Shown here piece after piece: positions 1 through 8,153 of a stretch of DNA of 64,000 bases. This DNA comes from JB111 sp049856295 (GTDB lineage: Bacteria; Actinomycetota; Actinomycetes; Actinomycetales; Actinomycetaceae). A program made the position numbers and the translations under genes. The notes under the pieces are model-generated. The model had not been told where the DNA came from. It saw only the letters and a list, made by a program, of their open reading frames with translations, and ran no database searches. Position 1 is the first letter of the stretch, and each line of letters opens with the position of its first letter. Location of the stretch: the NCBI RefSeq assembly GCF_049856295.1, contig NZ_JBNDMZ010000007.1, positions 62,001 to 126,000 of the forward strand, written 5' to 3'.

Positions 1-784
1 CCAGCCGGCCGAACGCGGCGGTCGCATCGCCGGAGACGATCTCGACGTCGGCCGCGACGAGCTGCGCGTCCACCCCGGCTCCCTCCGCGTTCCCGGCCGC
101 GACCGCCTCCTGCGGGTCCTCGACCTCCGCGAGCCGGCGGGCCAACGAGACCTGGGCGAGCGCCGAGATCGCCTCGGCGTCCTTCGGGTTCTGCGCGAGC
201 GCCTTGCGATAGGCCTCGGCGGCGGCGTCGAGGTCGCCCCGCTCGATCGCGGCCACGCCCTCGGCGTGCAGCGGCGGCAGCGGCTCGGGCTCCGGCTCGG
301 CGGGCGCCTCGTCCCCCTCGCCCACCGGCAGGCGGCCGGTCAGCCCGTTCTGCTCGGCGACGGTGAGGATCTCGGACATGACGGGCCGCAGCTGGTCCGC
401 CGGCGGGTTGCCGGTGAACAGGGGCATCGGGCGCCCGCCCATGAGGGCGACGACGGACGGCACCTGGCTGACCTGCAGCGCCTGCGCGATGCGCGGCTGC
501 GCGTCGCCGTCCACCACGGCGAGCTGGACCCGGCCGCCCTGCTCGCGCACGAGCGTCTCGAGCGTGGCGCGCAGGTCGTCCGACCCTTGGGCGCGCGCGG
601 AGAGGATCGCGACGAGCACCGGCAGCTCCTGGGAGCGCTGGACGACCTCGCCGAGGAGCTCCTCGGTCAGGTCGACGACGAGCCCGTTCGGGTCCGTGGC
701 GGGCGCGGCACCACCCCCGGCCGGGGCGGCGGGCGCAGCAAGGGCGGACAGGTCGACGGCACCGTAGAGCGAGGGCTGAGACAT
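1..784 (-). CDS. Thioredoxin-fold/TPR co-chaperone, CnoX/YbbN-like (3' part outside window)
   Basis: The first 261 residues are visible and the frame runs off the left edge with no stop. Residues ~36-140 form a thioredoxin fold with the cis-Pro region (VPSVV), but the usual CxxC site is absent: SARAQGS stands where WCxxC is expected. Residues ~175-215 form a tetratricopeptide repeat (EGVAAIERGDLDAAAEAYRK). This architecture is that of CnoX/YbbN proteins, which hold unfolded clients and pass them to GroEL or DnaK; a redox-inactive site is common in actinobacterial members (family knowledge). The ATG at 784 is preceded by GACAAT exactly 6 nt upstream and has no good Shine-Dalgarno, so a leaderless start is likely. 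Confidence 0.85.
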   Translation of the reverse strand, partial: MSQPSLYGAVDLSALAAPAAPAGGGAAPATDPNGLVVDLTEELLGEVVQRSQELPVLVAILSARAQGSDDLRATLETLVREQGGRVQLAVVDGDAQPRIAQALQVSQVPSVVALMGGRPMPLFTGNPPADQLRPVMSEILTVAEQNGLTGRLPVGEGDEAPAEPEPEPLPPLHAEGVAAIERGDLDAAAEAYRKALAQNPKDAEAISALAQVSLARRLAEVEDPQEAVAAGNAEGAGVDAQLVAADVEIVSGDATAAFGRL

Positions 785-790
785 GCGGCC

Positions 791-796
791 ATTGTC
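791..796 (-). promoter_or_regulatory. Possible leaderless -10 (GACAAT-N6-ATG) for the thioredoxin/TPR gene
   Basis: GACAAT lies 6 nt before the ATG at 784. The first base deviates from TANNNT, so this is weaker than the other sites of this class in the window. The rest of the 785-933 gap shows nothing recognisable. Confidence 0.35.
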
Positions 797-933
797 CCCC
801 GATCCGGCCGCCTCGCGCAGCAGTCTTGGCCCACAGCGGAGCACGACGACGACCGGCGCCCACATCAGGGCCGGCGATCAGCCGGACGCACCCGCCCCTG
901 CCGTCAGGAGCCGCGCGCCCGGCGGATGCGGGA

Positions 934-2013
934 TCAGCCCTCGGAGGCGGACTCCGAGCCGGACTCCGTCGGCGACTCCGACGGCGACTCGACCACGGAC
1001 TGGCCGGACGCGACCGCCTCGGTGAGCACCGACGTCGCGCCGAGGACCTCGATCGTCTGGTCCTCCGCCTCGGCGGACGGGACGTGGAAGGCGACCGACA
1101 CCTGGGCGATCGCGCTCACCTCGTCCTCGACCACGCCGTCGTTGCCGAGCAGGTCGCCGAACACGCCGCCGACGGTGAGCGTGCCCTCGGGCTCCGTCTT
1201 CGTCACCGTGGTGGTGGTGCGGATGACGCCGACGACGATCGCGCCGCCCTCGACGGTCTGCAGCGAGAGCGGGCCGTCGACGACGGGCTCCGCCGACACG
1301 GTGGCGTTCCCCGCGGCGGAGACCGCCTCGTTGAGGCCGGCGGTCTCGGCGAACACGTCCGAGCGGAACTCGTCGGGCGCGAACGTGTCGGCCTGAGAGC
1401 CCTCGGGGTCCGAGATCAGCTGGGCGTACGCGTCGACGACCTCGGCTGGGCTCAGCGCCAGCGAGTCGTCGTCGGGGGTGAGCGCGTCGGCGCCGACGTC
1501 CGGGGAGAGCGTCTCCGGGACCGTCGCGCCGGGGAAGAGCTCGACCCACGACCACAGGCGGTAGTTGTCCCGCACGTCGGAGGTGGCGAGCGTGAGCAGC
1601 AGGGGCAGGTTCGAGCCGTCGGGGATCTGGCTCACGGCCATCGCCACGCGCGGGTACTCCTGGCTGCCGCCGACGATGTCGACCTGGGTGTCGAGCGAGA
1701 GCGGGTCGGGCTGGACCGTGCCGCCCGTCGCCTCGGCGATCCGGTACTCGGCCGAGCGCAGGCGCAGGGCCGGACCCATCACGCGCTCGCGCAGGAGCTC
1801 GGGGTCCTGCGCCTCGTCGGCCTCCTCGACCGAGGTCGAGATGCCGTCGAGGACGACCTGCATCGTCTCCTGGTCGAGCGCGGGGCCGGCCGAGTCGGAC
1901 GGGCTCTCCGACGACGCGTCCGGGGTCGGCAGCTCCTCCTCCCCCTCGGTGCAGCCGGCGATCAGGCCGGCCGAGAGCAGGACGGCAAGGGTGGTCGTGG
2001 TGCGGCGGTTCAT
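934..2013 (-). CDS. Putative lipoprotein of unknown function
   Basis: 359 aa. The N-terminus is a lipoprotein signal: MNRRTTTT, a hydrophobic stretch, then lipobox LIAGC with the lipidated Cys at position 21. The mature protein should be an extracytoplasmic, membrane-anchored domain. The body (~60-310) looks globular with no motif I recognise, and both ends of the mature part are Ser/Glu/Asp-rich low-complexity linkers (tail SESPTESGSESASEG). The ATG has a strong GGAGG 9 nt upstream. It begins 4 nt after the stop of the preceding membrane-protein gene, so the two are probably co-transcribed and may act together at the cell surface. Confidence 0.85.
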   Translation of the reverse strand: MNRRTTTTLAVLLSAGLIAGCTEGEEELPTPDASSESPSDSAGPALDQETMQVVLDGISTSVEEADEAQDPELLRERVMGPALRLRSAEYRIAEATGGTVQPDPLSLDTQVDIVGGSQEYPRVAMAVSQIPDGSNLPLLLTLATSDVRDNYRLWSWVELFPGATVPETLSPDVGADALTPDDDSLALSPAEVVDAYAQLISDPEGSQADTFAPDEFRSDVFAETAGLNEAVSAAGNATVSAEPVVDGPLSLQTVEGGAIVVGVIRTTTTVTKTEPEGTLTVGGVFGDLLGNDGVVEDEVSAIAQVSVAFHVPSAEAEDQTIEVLGATSVLTEAVASGQSVVESPSESPTESGSESASEG

Positions 2014-2017
2014 CGCG

Positions 2018-3733
2018 TCACCTCCGGTTCTCGGTGGCGTCCTTGGGGCCGAAGCCCCACAGGTCGCGCCATTCGTCGTCCGTCGACCGGCCGTGGCCGG
2101 GCGTCGGGGTGGTCGTGTCGTCGCCGTCGGCCGCCCGGTCGGTGCCGGGCGCGGCGGGGTCGTCGGTCGTGGTCTGCTCGGTCGTCCCGACGCCGGTGGG
2201 GGTGGAGGCGTCGGTCGCAGTCGATGACTCGTCCCCGCCGAGGGCGGGAGCGTCGGCCGCGCCGGCCGGGCCGCCGAGCCGTGCCCGACGGTCCAGCGCG
2301 CGCCGCTCGCGGCGGGACAGGGGCCGACCGGCGGCGCGGGCGGCCTCGGCGTCGGCGAGCGCCTGGTCCTCGACCGGGGCGGTCGGGGTCTCCTCGGCCT
2401 GCGCGGCGTCGTCGCCCGGTGCCACGCGGAGCTCGTCCGCGCGGGGCGAGTACGGGAGGATCCCGGCGCCGCGGGCCGACCCGGCCGAGCGCAGCTCGTC
2501 GCGGACGGGCGTGTCGACGCCGGTCCTCAGGTCCTCGCGGGTCTCGCGTCGCGCCTCGGCGAGCACGCGACGCTCGTGACGGCGCAAGGACTCGCCCTCG
2601 CGCTCGCGGCGCGCGAGGTCCGCCATGTCCGCGCTCAGCGCGGCGTCGACGGCCTCGGGCGAGACGTCGACCGGGTCGGCGACGGGGATGTCCTCGGTCT
2701 CGTCGTCCTTCGGGGCGAAGGGCGACGACGACGAACGGCCGCCGGCGGACCTGCTCGCTCCGGCGAGGGCCGCACCGGCCCCGGCCGCAGCGCTACCGGC
2801 GACGGCTGCCGCGGCACCGCGGCCGCCCGACGCGGTGGTGCCCGCCTCGCGAGCACCCTCCGCGCGGTCACGGGATCGGTCGCCGGATCGGTCGTCGGAC
2901 CCGGCTGCCTCGGACCGGTCCTCTGCCGCGCCGCGCTCGTCGTCGTCGGTCCCGTCCGCCTCGGCCCCGTGGCTGGTGTCGACGGAGGGGGCGTAGGGGT
3001 CCGTCGTCGGGTGCCCCGCGGCCGGCGCCGCGGCGTAGGCGCCGGACTCCGCGCGCGTGGCCGCCACGTCGTCGTCGACGGCCGGCTCGGGCGAGACCGG
3101 GACGGCAACGCCCTCGCCGTCACCCGCGACGCCCACGTCCCGACGCCGGGACGGCCACAGCAGCAGGGCGAGCGCGGTGAGCAGGAGCACGCCGCCGACG
3201 ATCAGGCCGGGCACGAGGTAGGGGGTGGACACCTCGCGGGGCCAGGACAGGGTGATCGACGGGGCGTCGGCCTCGCCGTCGACCACGGCGAACAGGGTGT
3301 GCCGGCCCGGCTCGGCGGTCCACTCGATCTCCACCTCGCCGGTGGCCGTCTCCGCGTCCCGGAACATGTCGGAGCCGCCGGGGTGCGGGACCGGGGACTC
3401 GGTGCCCGCGGTGCTCGAGTCGAGCTCGGTGCGCGAGAGCAGGCCGCTGACGGACGTGCGCTCGCCGTCCCCCACCCACTCCGTCACCCGGTCGGTGGGC
3501 GTGATCGTGTACCAGATCTCCTCGCCCGGGTCGGCGGTCAACGTGATCGTCACCTGGTCGGCGCCCATCTCGAGGACGCCCGGGTCCGTGGTGAGGATCG
3601 GCGTGCCCGGCCGCTCGGGGAGCGTCGCCGTGAGGTGGTCCTCGTCCTTCCAGGTGGTGGCGGACATGACCGCCAGGACGATCGCGGTCACGCCGAGGAC
3701 GGCGAGAAGGGCCGCGAGGATGCGTCGGATCAC
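2018..3733 (-). CDS. Two-pass membrane protein with basic, low-complexity cytoplasmic tail; unknown function
   Basis: 571 aa from a GTG at 3733. The open frame extends far upstream, but the GTG is preceded by GGAAGGA at good spacing and is followed at once by a membrane helix (IRRILAALLAVLGVTAIVLAVM, ~2-24), so this start is chosen. A ~145-residue extracytoplasmic beta-rich domain (~26-170) precedes a second helix (~171-193, LVPGLIVGGVLLLTALALLLW). The remaining ~375 residues are Ala/Asp/Arg-rich and probably disordered, with two Arg-rich patches (RRHERRVLAEARRE; SRRERRALDRRARL). No enzyme motif is visible. Its partner is the downstream lipoprotein; both are hypothetical. Confidence 0.75.
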   Translation of the reverse strand: MIRRILAALLAVLGVTAIVLAVMSATTWKDEDHLTATLPERPGTPILTTDPGVLEMGADQVTITLTADPGEEIWYTITPTDRVTEWVGDGERTSVSGLLSRTELDSSTAGTESPVPHPGGSDMFRDAETATGEVEIEWTAEPGRHTLFAVVDGEADAPSITLSWPREVSTPYLVPGLIVGGVLLLTALALLLWPSRRRDVGVAGDGEGVAVPVSPEPAVDDDVAATRAESGAYAAAPAAGHPTTDPYAPSVDTSHGAEADGTDDDERGAAEDRSEAAGSDDRSGDRSRDRAEGAREAGTTASGGRGAAAAVAGSAAAGAGAALAGASRSAGGRSSSSPFAPKDDETEDIPVADPVDVSPEAVDAALSADMADLARREREGESLRRHERRVLAEARRETREDLRTGVDTPVRDELRSAGSARGAGILPYSPRADELRVAPGDDAAQAEETPTAPVEDQALADAEAARAAGRPLSRRERRALDRRARLGGPAGAADAPALGGDESSTATDASTPTGVGTTEQTTTDDPAAPGTDRAADGDDTTTPTPGHGRSTDDEWRDLWGFGPKDATENRR

Positions 3734-3739
3734 GGGGCG

Positions 3740-3750
3740 GGCGTCCTTCC
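3740..3750 (-). promoter_or_regulatory. Ribosome binding site deciding the GTG start at 3733
   Basis: Minus-strand GGAAGGACG sits ~8 nt before the GTG. It argues against the much longer upstream frame, which is only antisense to the coiled-coil gene. Confidence 0.6.
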
Positions 3751-3934
3751 GGTCGGCGGCCGCCGGCGGCGACACGGGTCGACTGGACAGGATACGGCGT
3801 GATAGCCGCGCGCGGAGGGTGTGACGGCCCACGCCCGGGCGCGGCCGCCCGGCGGCGACGTACCCTGGTCGCCGATACCTGCCCGTGACGTGCCCGCAGC
3901 ACGACCCGGGCGCTCCCCGACCGTGAGGACCGTC

Positions 3935-5257
3935 ATGGACGAGCAGGCCAGCTTCCCCGTCGTCATGCGGGGCTACGACCGCGCCCAGGTCGACCACCGC
4001 ATCAACGACCTCACGAGCCGGCTCGGTGCCGCGCGCGAGCACGTCGAGAGCCTCGACGCCCGCGTCCTGCGCCTGACCACGGAGCTCGAGGACGTCCGCG
4101 GCCAGCTGGCTGAGTCGGGGACGCCGACCTACGCCGGGCTCGGCTCGCGCACCGCCCACCTGCTCTCGGCGGCCGAGCAGCAGGCCAACGAGGTCGTCGA
4201 GCAGGCGGAGAAGGACGCGCGTCGCACGACGGAACGCGCGCAGTCGATGGCCGACCGGCTCGGCGAGCGCTCCGAGCGCGAGGCGGCGGCTGTCCTCGGC
4301 GACGCCCGGCGCGCGGCCGACCTGCTCACCTCCCGCTCCGAGTCCGAGGCCGCGGCCCGCGTGCAGGACGCCGAGGTCCGGGCGGAGGAGCTGCTGACCG
4401 CGGCGGAGCGCCGGGTGGCGTCGATCCGCCGCGAGATCGAGGCCGAGGAGATCACGCGGCGCGCCGACCTCGAGCGCGAGCTCGGGCTCGCCCGCACCGC
4501 TGCCGCCGAGGAGCTGGCGTCCGCCCGGGCGAGTGCCGAGCGCGACCTCGCCGCCGCGCACGAGGCGGCGACCATCGCGCGGGTCCAGGCCGTCGAGCAG
4601 GCCGAGCAGCGGGCTGACGAGGCCGAGCGTCGGGCCGCCCAGGCGCTCACGCTCGCCGAGGAGGTGACCCGGGAGGCCGACGAGGAGGCCCGGTTCCGCG
4701 TCTCCGAGGCCACCGAGGAGGCCGAGCGCCTGCTCGCCGAGGCCCGCGAGGAGGCCGAGCGCACCCGCGGCGACGCCGCCGAGGAGGCCGACCGGTCGCG
4801 CATCGGCGCCGGGGTCGAGGTCGCCCGCCTCGAGCAGCGCCACACCCTGCTCACCGAGTACCTCGAGCAGATCCGACGCGCGCTCCACGAGGTCGTCGAG
4901 GTCGGCGCCACGGACGGCACGTCCGCGGCCGCCCGGGCCGACGACGCCCTCGCGGCGGCCGCCGCCCCCGGCCCGACGACGGACCGCACCGCCGACGCCG
5001 ATGCCCTGGGATCCACATCCGAAGGCACCGACGACGTGTCCGACGACGACCGGCCCGCCGACCACCACGCGACGGTCGAGCACCCGACGACCGAGGAGCC
5101 CGCGGACGAGGACGCCGATGAGAATGCCTCGGGAGCCGAGCACGACGCCGCTGGGGCCGAGACCGACGCCGAGGACGCGGCGTCACCGGCCGAGGACCGC
5201 ACCTCCTCGGCGAACGACACCGCCGACACCCCCGCCGACGACGAGCAGCGCGCCTGA
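3935..5257 (+). CDS. DivIVA-domain coiled-coil protein (Wag31-like paralogue)
   Basis: 440 aa from the ATG at 3935, chosen because TGAGGA lies just upstream and the protein then opens with the conserved DivIVA N-terminal block (FPVVMRGYDRAQVDHRI, ~7-23). The frame's earlier start adds 38 residues of no similarity. Residues ~20-330 are an almost continuous Ala/Glu/Arg coiled coil (EEAERLLAEAREEAERT). The last ~90 residues are acidic low complexity. DivIVA/Wag31 proteins bind curved membrane at poles and septa and organise peptidoglycan synthesis. This one lies outside the dcw cluster and has an extra-long coil, so it is more likely a secondary DivIVA-like organiser than the essential Wag31 (inference). 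Confidence 0.8.
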   Translation: MDEQASFPVVMRGYDRAQVDHRINDLTSRLGAAREHVESLDARVLRLTTELEDVRGQLAESGTPTYAGLGSRTAHLLSAAEQQANEVVEQAEKDARRTTERAQSMADRLGERSEREAAAVLGDARRAADLLTSRSESEAAARVQDAEVRAEELLTAAERRVASIRREIEAEEITRRADLERELGLARTAAAEELASARASAERDLAAAHEAATIARVQAVEQAEQRADEAERRAAQALTLAEEVTREADEEARFRVSEATEEAERLLAEAREEAERTRGDAAEEADRSRIGAGVEVARLEQRHTLLTEYLEQIRRALHEVVEVGATDGTSAAARADDALAAAAAPGPTTDRTADADALGSTSEGTDDVSDDDRPADHHATVEHPTTEEPADEDADENASGAEHDAAGAETDAEDAASPAEDRTSSANDTADTPADDEQRA

Positions 5258-5266
5258 CGCCTCCGC

Positions 5267-5737
5267 TCAGCGCACCATCCGCACGGTCGGCAGCGGCCCG
5301 AACGCGCCGGTCTCCCCGTCCTCGACGAACCCGTGGCGGCGGTAGAACGCCCGGGCCCGGGCCTGACCGTCCCACACCCACAGGGACGCCGGCGCGTCAC
5401 CGAGCGCCATCTGCATGAGGTTGTCGGCCGTGCCGCTGCCCTGCTCGTCGACGTCGAGGTAGATCGACTCGAGCTCGAGCGGGCGCACGTGACCGGCACC
5501 GACCGCGGTGGCGCGGGCGAACCCGACCGCGCGTCCGTCGCGGTGGGCGAGCCAGGTCGGCGCCGCCTCGTCCTCCGCGAGGAGCTCCGCCCACATCTCC
5601 GGGTACCGCGCGAGGCGCGCGTCGAGCCACGCGGCGTCGACCGAGTCGGCGTAGGTCGCGCGCCAGACGCGGGCGTGCAGCTCGGCCAGGGCCTCGGCGT
5701 CGAGGACGGTCGCGGGGCGGATCTTCGCGGTGGTCAC
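5267..5737 (-). CDS. GNAT-family N-acetyltransferase
   Basis: 156 aa, starting with GTG. The sequence follows the GNAT order: N-terminal beta-alpha (IRPATVLDAEALAELHARVW), the central strand-loop LESIYLDVDEQGSGTADNLM (~90-110), where the Q/G-x-G-x-G/A acetyl-CoA pyrophosphate loop is partly preserved (EQGSGTA), and the terminal ARAFYRRHGFVEDGE block (~125-140). These enzymes transfer acetyl from acetyl-CoA to an amine; the substrate cannot be read from sequence. It stands alone, convergent with the DivIVA-like gene 9 nt away. TAGGGT exactly 6 nt before the GTG points to a leaderless mRNA. Confidence 0.85.
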   Translation of the reverse strand: MTTAKIRPATVLDAEALAELHARVWRATYADSVDAAWLDARLARYPEMWAELLAEDEAAPTWLAHRDGRAVGFARATAVGAGHVRPLELESIYLDVDEQGSGTADNLMQMALGDAPASLWVWDGQARARAFYRRHGFVEDGETGAFGPLPTVRMVR

Positions 5738-5743
5738 CGCGTC

Positions 5744-5749
5744 ACCCTA
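5744..5749 (-). promoter_or_regulatory. Leaderless -10 (TAGGGT-N6-GTG) for the GNAT gene
   Basis: A TANNNT hexamer ends 6 nt before the GTG at 5737, which would place the transcription start on the start codon. No -35 is obvious. Confidence 0.55.
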
Positions 5750-5824
5750 CGGCCGCCCCGGACCTCGCGCCGCCAGGGCCCTCGGCCCTCCGGCCGACCG
5801 CACCGTCCTCGGCCGCTCCGGCGG

Positions 5825-6646
5825 TCACGCCGCCGCTGTGGCCGCCCGCTCGTGGAGGTCGCGCAGCGCCCGGCCGACCGCCTCCGGGTCCTCGAGCGGG
5901 GCGAGGTGCCCGACGCCGTCGACCTCGAGGACCTCGGTGCGCAGCGCCTCGGCCATGTCGAGGGCGTCGTCGTCGGAGGCGAGGCCGTCCTCGACCCCGC
6001 GCAGCACGAGGGCCGGGACGCCCCGCTCCCCCAGGGCGCGCAGGTCGGCGAGCGAGTCGGGCCGCTCCGCCATCGCGCGCGCGGCGAACGCGACGCCGTC
6101 CGGGGTCGCCTCCCCCGCCCACTGCGCGACGAGGTCGACGAGCTCCGGCGAACGATCCGCCGTCGTCGGTCCGAGCAGGCCACCGAGCGTCGGCATGACG
6201 GCGGACACCCCCGCCGGCCCCAGGACGTCGGCGGCCAGGCGCTCGCGCCTGGCCCGCGCCTCGTCGGTGTCCGGGGCCGCCTTCGTGTCGAGGAGACCGA
6301 CGCCCGAGAGCCGCTCCGGGGCGAGCGCGGCGAGCCGCATGGAGACGTAGCCGCCGATCGAGGTGCCGGCCACGACGAACCGGTCGACGCCGCGCGCGTC
6401 GAGCGCGGCGAGGACGGCCCGGGCCACCAGCTCGAGGGAGGGGCCGCCGGCCCAGTCGACGGCGTCGGCCACCTCGGCCGGGCCCGGCGAGTCGCCGAAG
6501 CCGGGCGAGTCGAGCGCGAGCACCGGGACGTCGCCGAGGTGGGACAGGGCGCGGTCGTACATGCGCGCATCGAGCGGGAACGCGTGGAGGAGGACGAGCG
6601 GGAGGCCGTCCGCGGGGCCGTGGGGGTGGGCGGCGAGCATGCTCAT
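5825..6646 (-). CDS. Alpha/beta-hydrolase
   Basis: 273 aa. Family landmarks in order: oxyanion region LVLLHAFPLDARMYD (~17-31), nucleophile elbow GTSIGG with Ser96, and C-terminal catalytic His in GVGHLAPLEDP (~250). The fold resembles 3-oxoadipate enol-lactonase/RutD-type hydrolases, but specificity is unknown. A longer frame opens with TTG at 6712. I prefer the ATG at 6646: the extra 22 residues lie before the first beta-strand, and GACCCT sits 6 nt upstream, a weak leaderless signal. ATG 6640 is also possible. It lies 87 bp from the GNAT gene, with its own start signal. Confidence 0.82.
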   Translation of the reverse strand: MSMLAAHPHGPADGLPLVLLHAFPLDARMYDRALSHLGDVPVLALDSPGFGDSPGPAEVADAVDWAGGPSLELVARAVLAALDARGVDRFVVAGTSIGGYVSMRLAALAPERLSGVGLLDTKAAPDTDEARARRERLAADVLGPAGVSAVMPTLGGLLGPTTADRSPELVDLVAQWAGEATPDGVAFAARAMAERPDSLADLRALGERGVPALVLRGVEDGLASDDDALDMAEALRTEVLEVDGVGHLAPLEDPEAVGRALRDLHERAATAAA

Positions 6647-6652
6647 GCCGTC

Positions 6653-6658
6653 AGGGTC
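6653..6658 (-). promoter_or_regulatory. Possible leaderless -10 (GACCCT-N6-ATG) for the hydrolase
   Basis: The spacing matches the other leaderless genes, but the first T of TANNNT is G. It is used here mainly to support the 6646 start. Confidence 0.3.
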
Positions 6659-6805
6659 CCACCGCTCGGCCGCCGCGGCCAGCCGTGGAGGTGCGGAGTC
6701 GACGGGAGGCAACGCCGGACCGTCGCGGATCGCTGCCGGGCCGCGGGCGACGGAGGCTGCCGCGTACGCCGGGCGAGCAGGCTCAGCCCCGCCGAGCGAC
6801 CCGAC

Positions 6806-7123
6806 TCAGCGCCGCCGTGTCGGCCGCCGGGTCCCCCGGGCACGCCAGCAGGCGGTGTGCCAGTGCCGACGGTCCTCCGCGCCGGCGTCCACGCCCCAGA
6901 TGTGCTCGGCGGGCCAGGCCACCACGTGCGAGGTCCCGGGCAGGATCTCCTGGTCGCAGCCCGGGCAGCGGTAGGTCTTGTCCGACGAGCGGACGGTGCG
7001 GACCTTGAACTCCTCGCCGCCGGGACCGGCCTCCTGCCGCGGCACCGAGGCGAGCCGGTCCATGTCGAGCGGCACGTGCTCGGAGGAGTACGGCCGCTTG
7101 CCGGAACGCCGGTTGCGGGCCAT
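6806..7123 (-). CDS. Small conserved actinobacterial protein with a Cys/His cluster
   Basis: 105 aa; the ATG at 7123 overlaps the upstream stop as ATGA, so it is translationally coupled. The N-terminus is basic (MARNRRSGKRPYSSEHVPL). The second half has a likely zinc site: C53-x2-C56, H66, H87-x-H89 and C92 (YRCPGCDQEI ... RRHWHTACW), followed by an Arg-rich tail. Related actinobacterial proteins are usually annotated hypothetical or, without basis, 'ATP/GTP-binding'; no P-loop is present. Third gene of the nucS operon; a nucleic-acid-binding role would fit the basic ends and metal site but is inference. Confidence 0.75.
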   Translation of the reverse strand: MARNRRSGKRPYSSEHVPLDMDRLASVPRQEAGPGGEEFKVRTVRSSDKTYRCPGCDQEILPGTSHVVAWPAEHIWGVDAGAEDRRHWHTACWRARGTRRPTRRR

Positions 7124-8145
7124 CAGCGCACCACCGTGACGATCCCGCGCACGTCCGCACCGTCCTCCGCGGCGCGGCGGGCGGCCGACTCGTGCGCGGC
7201 GAGCCCGTCCCCGTCCCCCACCTCGCCGGTCCCCGTGGCGACGAGCGCGAGCAACGGGGTGCCGAGGTAGGCGTTGTCGAGGGCCGTGAGCACCTCGTAC
7301 AGGCCGCCGGCGTCCACGGAGCGGCCGCCCGGGGTTTCGGCGGTGTGGACGAGCTCGACGTCGTCGGCGCCGGGCGCGTCGGAACGGCGCACGACGGCGG
7401 CAGGCGCGGACGGGCCACCGCCCCGTGCGTCCGCGGGGATGCCCGCCCCTCCGCCGGCAGCCGCTCCCCCACCGGCGCCCGACCGTCCGCCGGCCCGCCG
7501 CACCGTGCGCGTCCCCGCGTGCTCGACGAGCAGGACGTCGAGCCCCCGCCGGATCGCGACGAGGTCGCCGGGGCGGACGTGGTCCCAGGGGGCCGGCGCG
7601 GTGGCCGCGCGCGCCTCGACCGGGTACGTGCCGTCGAGCAGCGGGCCGAGGACGAGGTGGTTGCTCACGAGGTCGACCTCGTGCGCCGCCGCGAGGTCGT
7701 GCACCGACCCGGGATCGGCGGCGCGCGTCACCTCGAGGTGGACGGACGTCCCGACGACGCCGGCGCCCGCGTCCCGCAGCGCCTCCGCCGCGGCGCCGTG
7801 ACCGAGCAGCGCGTGGTGCAGGGCCGCGAGGGTCGCGCCCACGTCGCCGCCCCCCGCGGCGCGCGCGGCGCCGAGCGGGTCGCGGCCGGTGAGCCACACC
7901 GCGCCCTCGTCGTCGGCCAGCTCCGTAGCGGCACGCGAAAGCTCCGCCCGGCGCGCGACGCCCGCGCGCGTGGTGTCGGCCCCGGGCCCGAGGACGACCA
8001 CCGGGGTGCGCCCCTGCGCCCGCACGCGCCCGACCTCGGCGGCGAAGGCGCGGGCCGCGGCGTCGTCGTCGAGCAGGGACTCGTGCGCGGTGACGAGGGC
8101 GGCTGCGTCGGGCGCGAGCCAGGTGCCGGGGGCGAGCGTGGTCAC
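7123..8145 (-). CDS. Conserved hypothetical protein of the nucS operon
   Basis: 340 aa from a GTG at 8145, chosen because AGGGA precedes it and it begins 8 nt after the nucS stop; the open frame continues upstream only by overlapping nucS. I recognise no family. The N-terminal ~200 residues are Ala/Val-rich alternating strand-helix sequence (TPVVVLGPGADTTRAGV ~52-68). They are followed by a Gly/Ala linker (~235-265) and a C-terminal ~75-residue domain (DDVELVHTAETPG ... LYEVLTALDNAYLGTPLLALV). No catalytic or membrane motif is evident. Its tight placement between nucS and a zinc-cluster protein hints at a shared genome-maintenance or stress role. Confidence 0.7.
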   Translation of the reverse strand: MTTLAPGTWLAPDAAALVTAHESLLDDDAAARAFAAEVGRVRAQGRTPVVVLGPGADTTRAGVARRAELSRAATELADDEGAVWLTGRDPLGAARAAGGGDVGATLAALHHALLGHGAAAEALRDAGAGVVGTSVHLEVTRAADPGSVHDLAAAHEVDLVSNHLVLGPLLDGTYPVEARAATAPAPWDHVRPGDLVAIRRGLDVLLVEHAGTRTVRRAGGRSGAGGGAAAGGGAGIPADARGGGPSAPAAVVRRSDAPGADDVELVHTAETPGGRSVDAGGLYEVLTALDNAYLGTPLLALVATGTGEVGDGDGLAAHESAARRAAEDGADVRGIVTVVR

Positions 8146-8153
8146 GGCGTTCC

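Noticed and set aside
6647..6712. TTG start at 6712 for the alpha/beta-hydrolase
   Set aside because: TTG is rare, no RBS is present and the added residues precede the first strand of the fold; ATG 6646 fits better.
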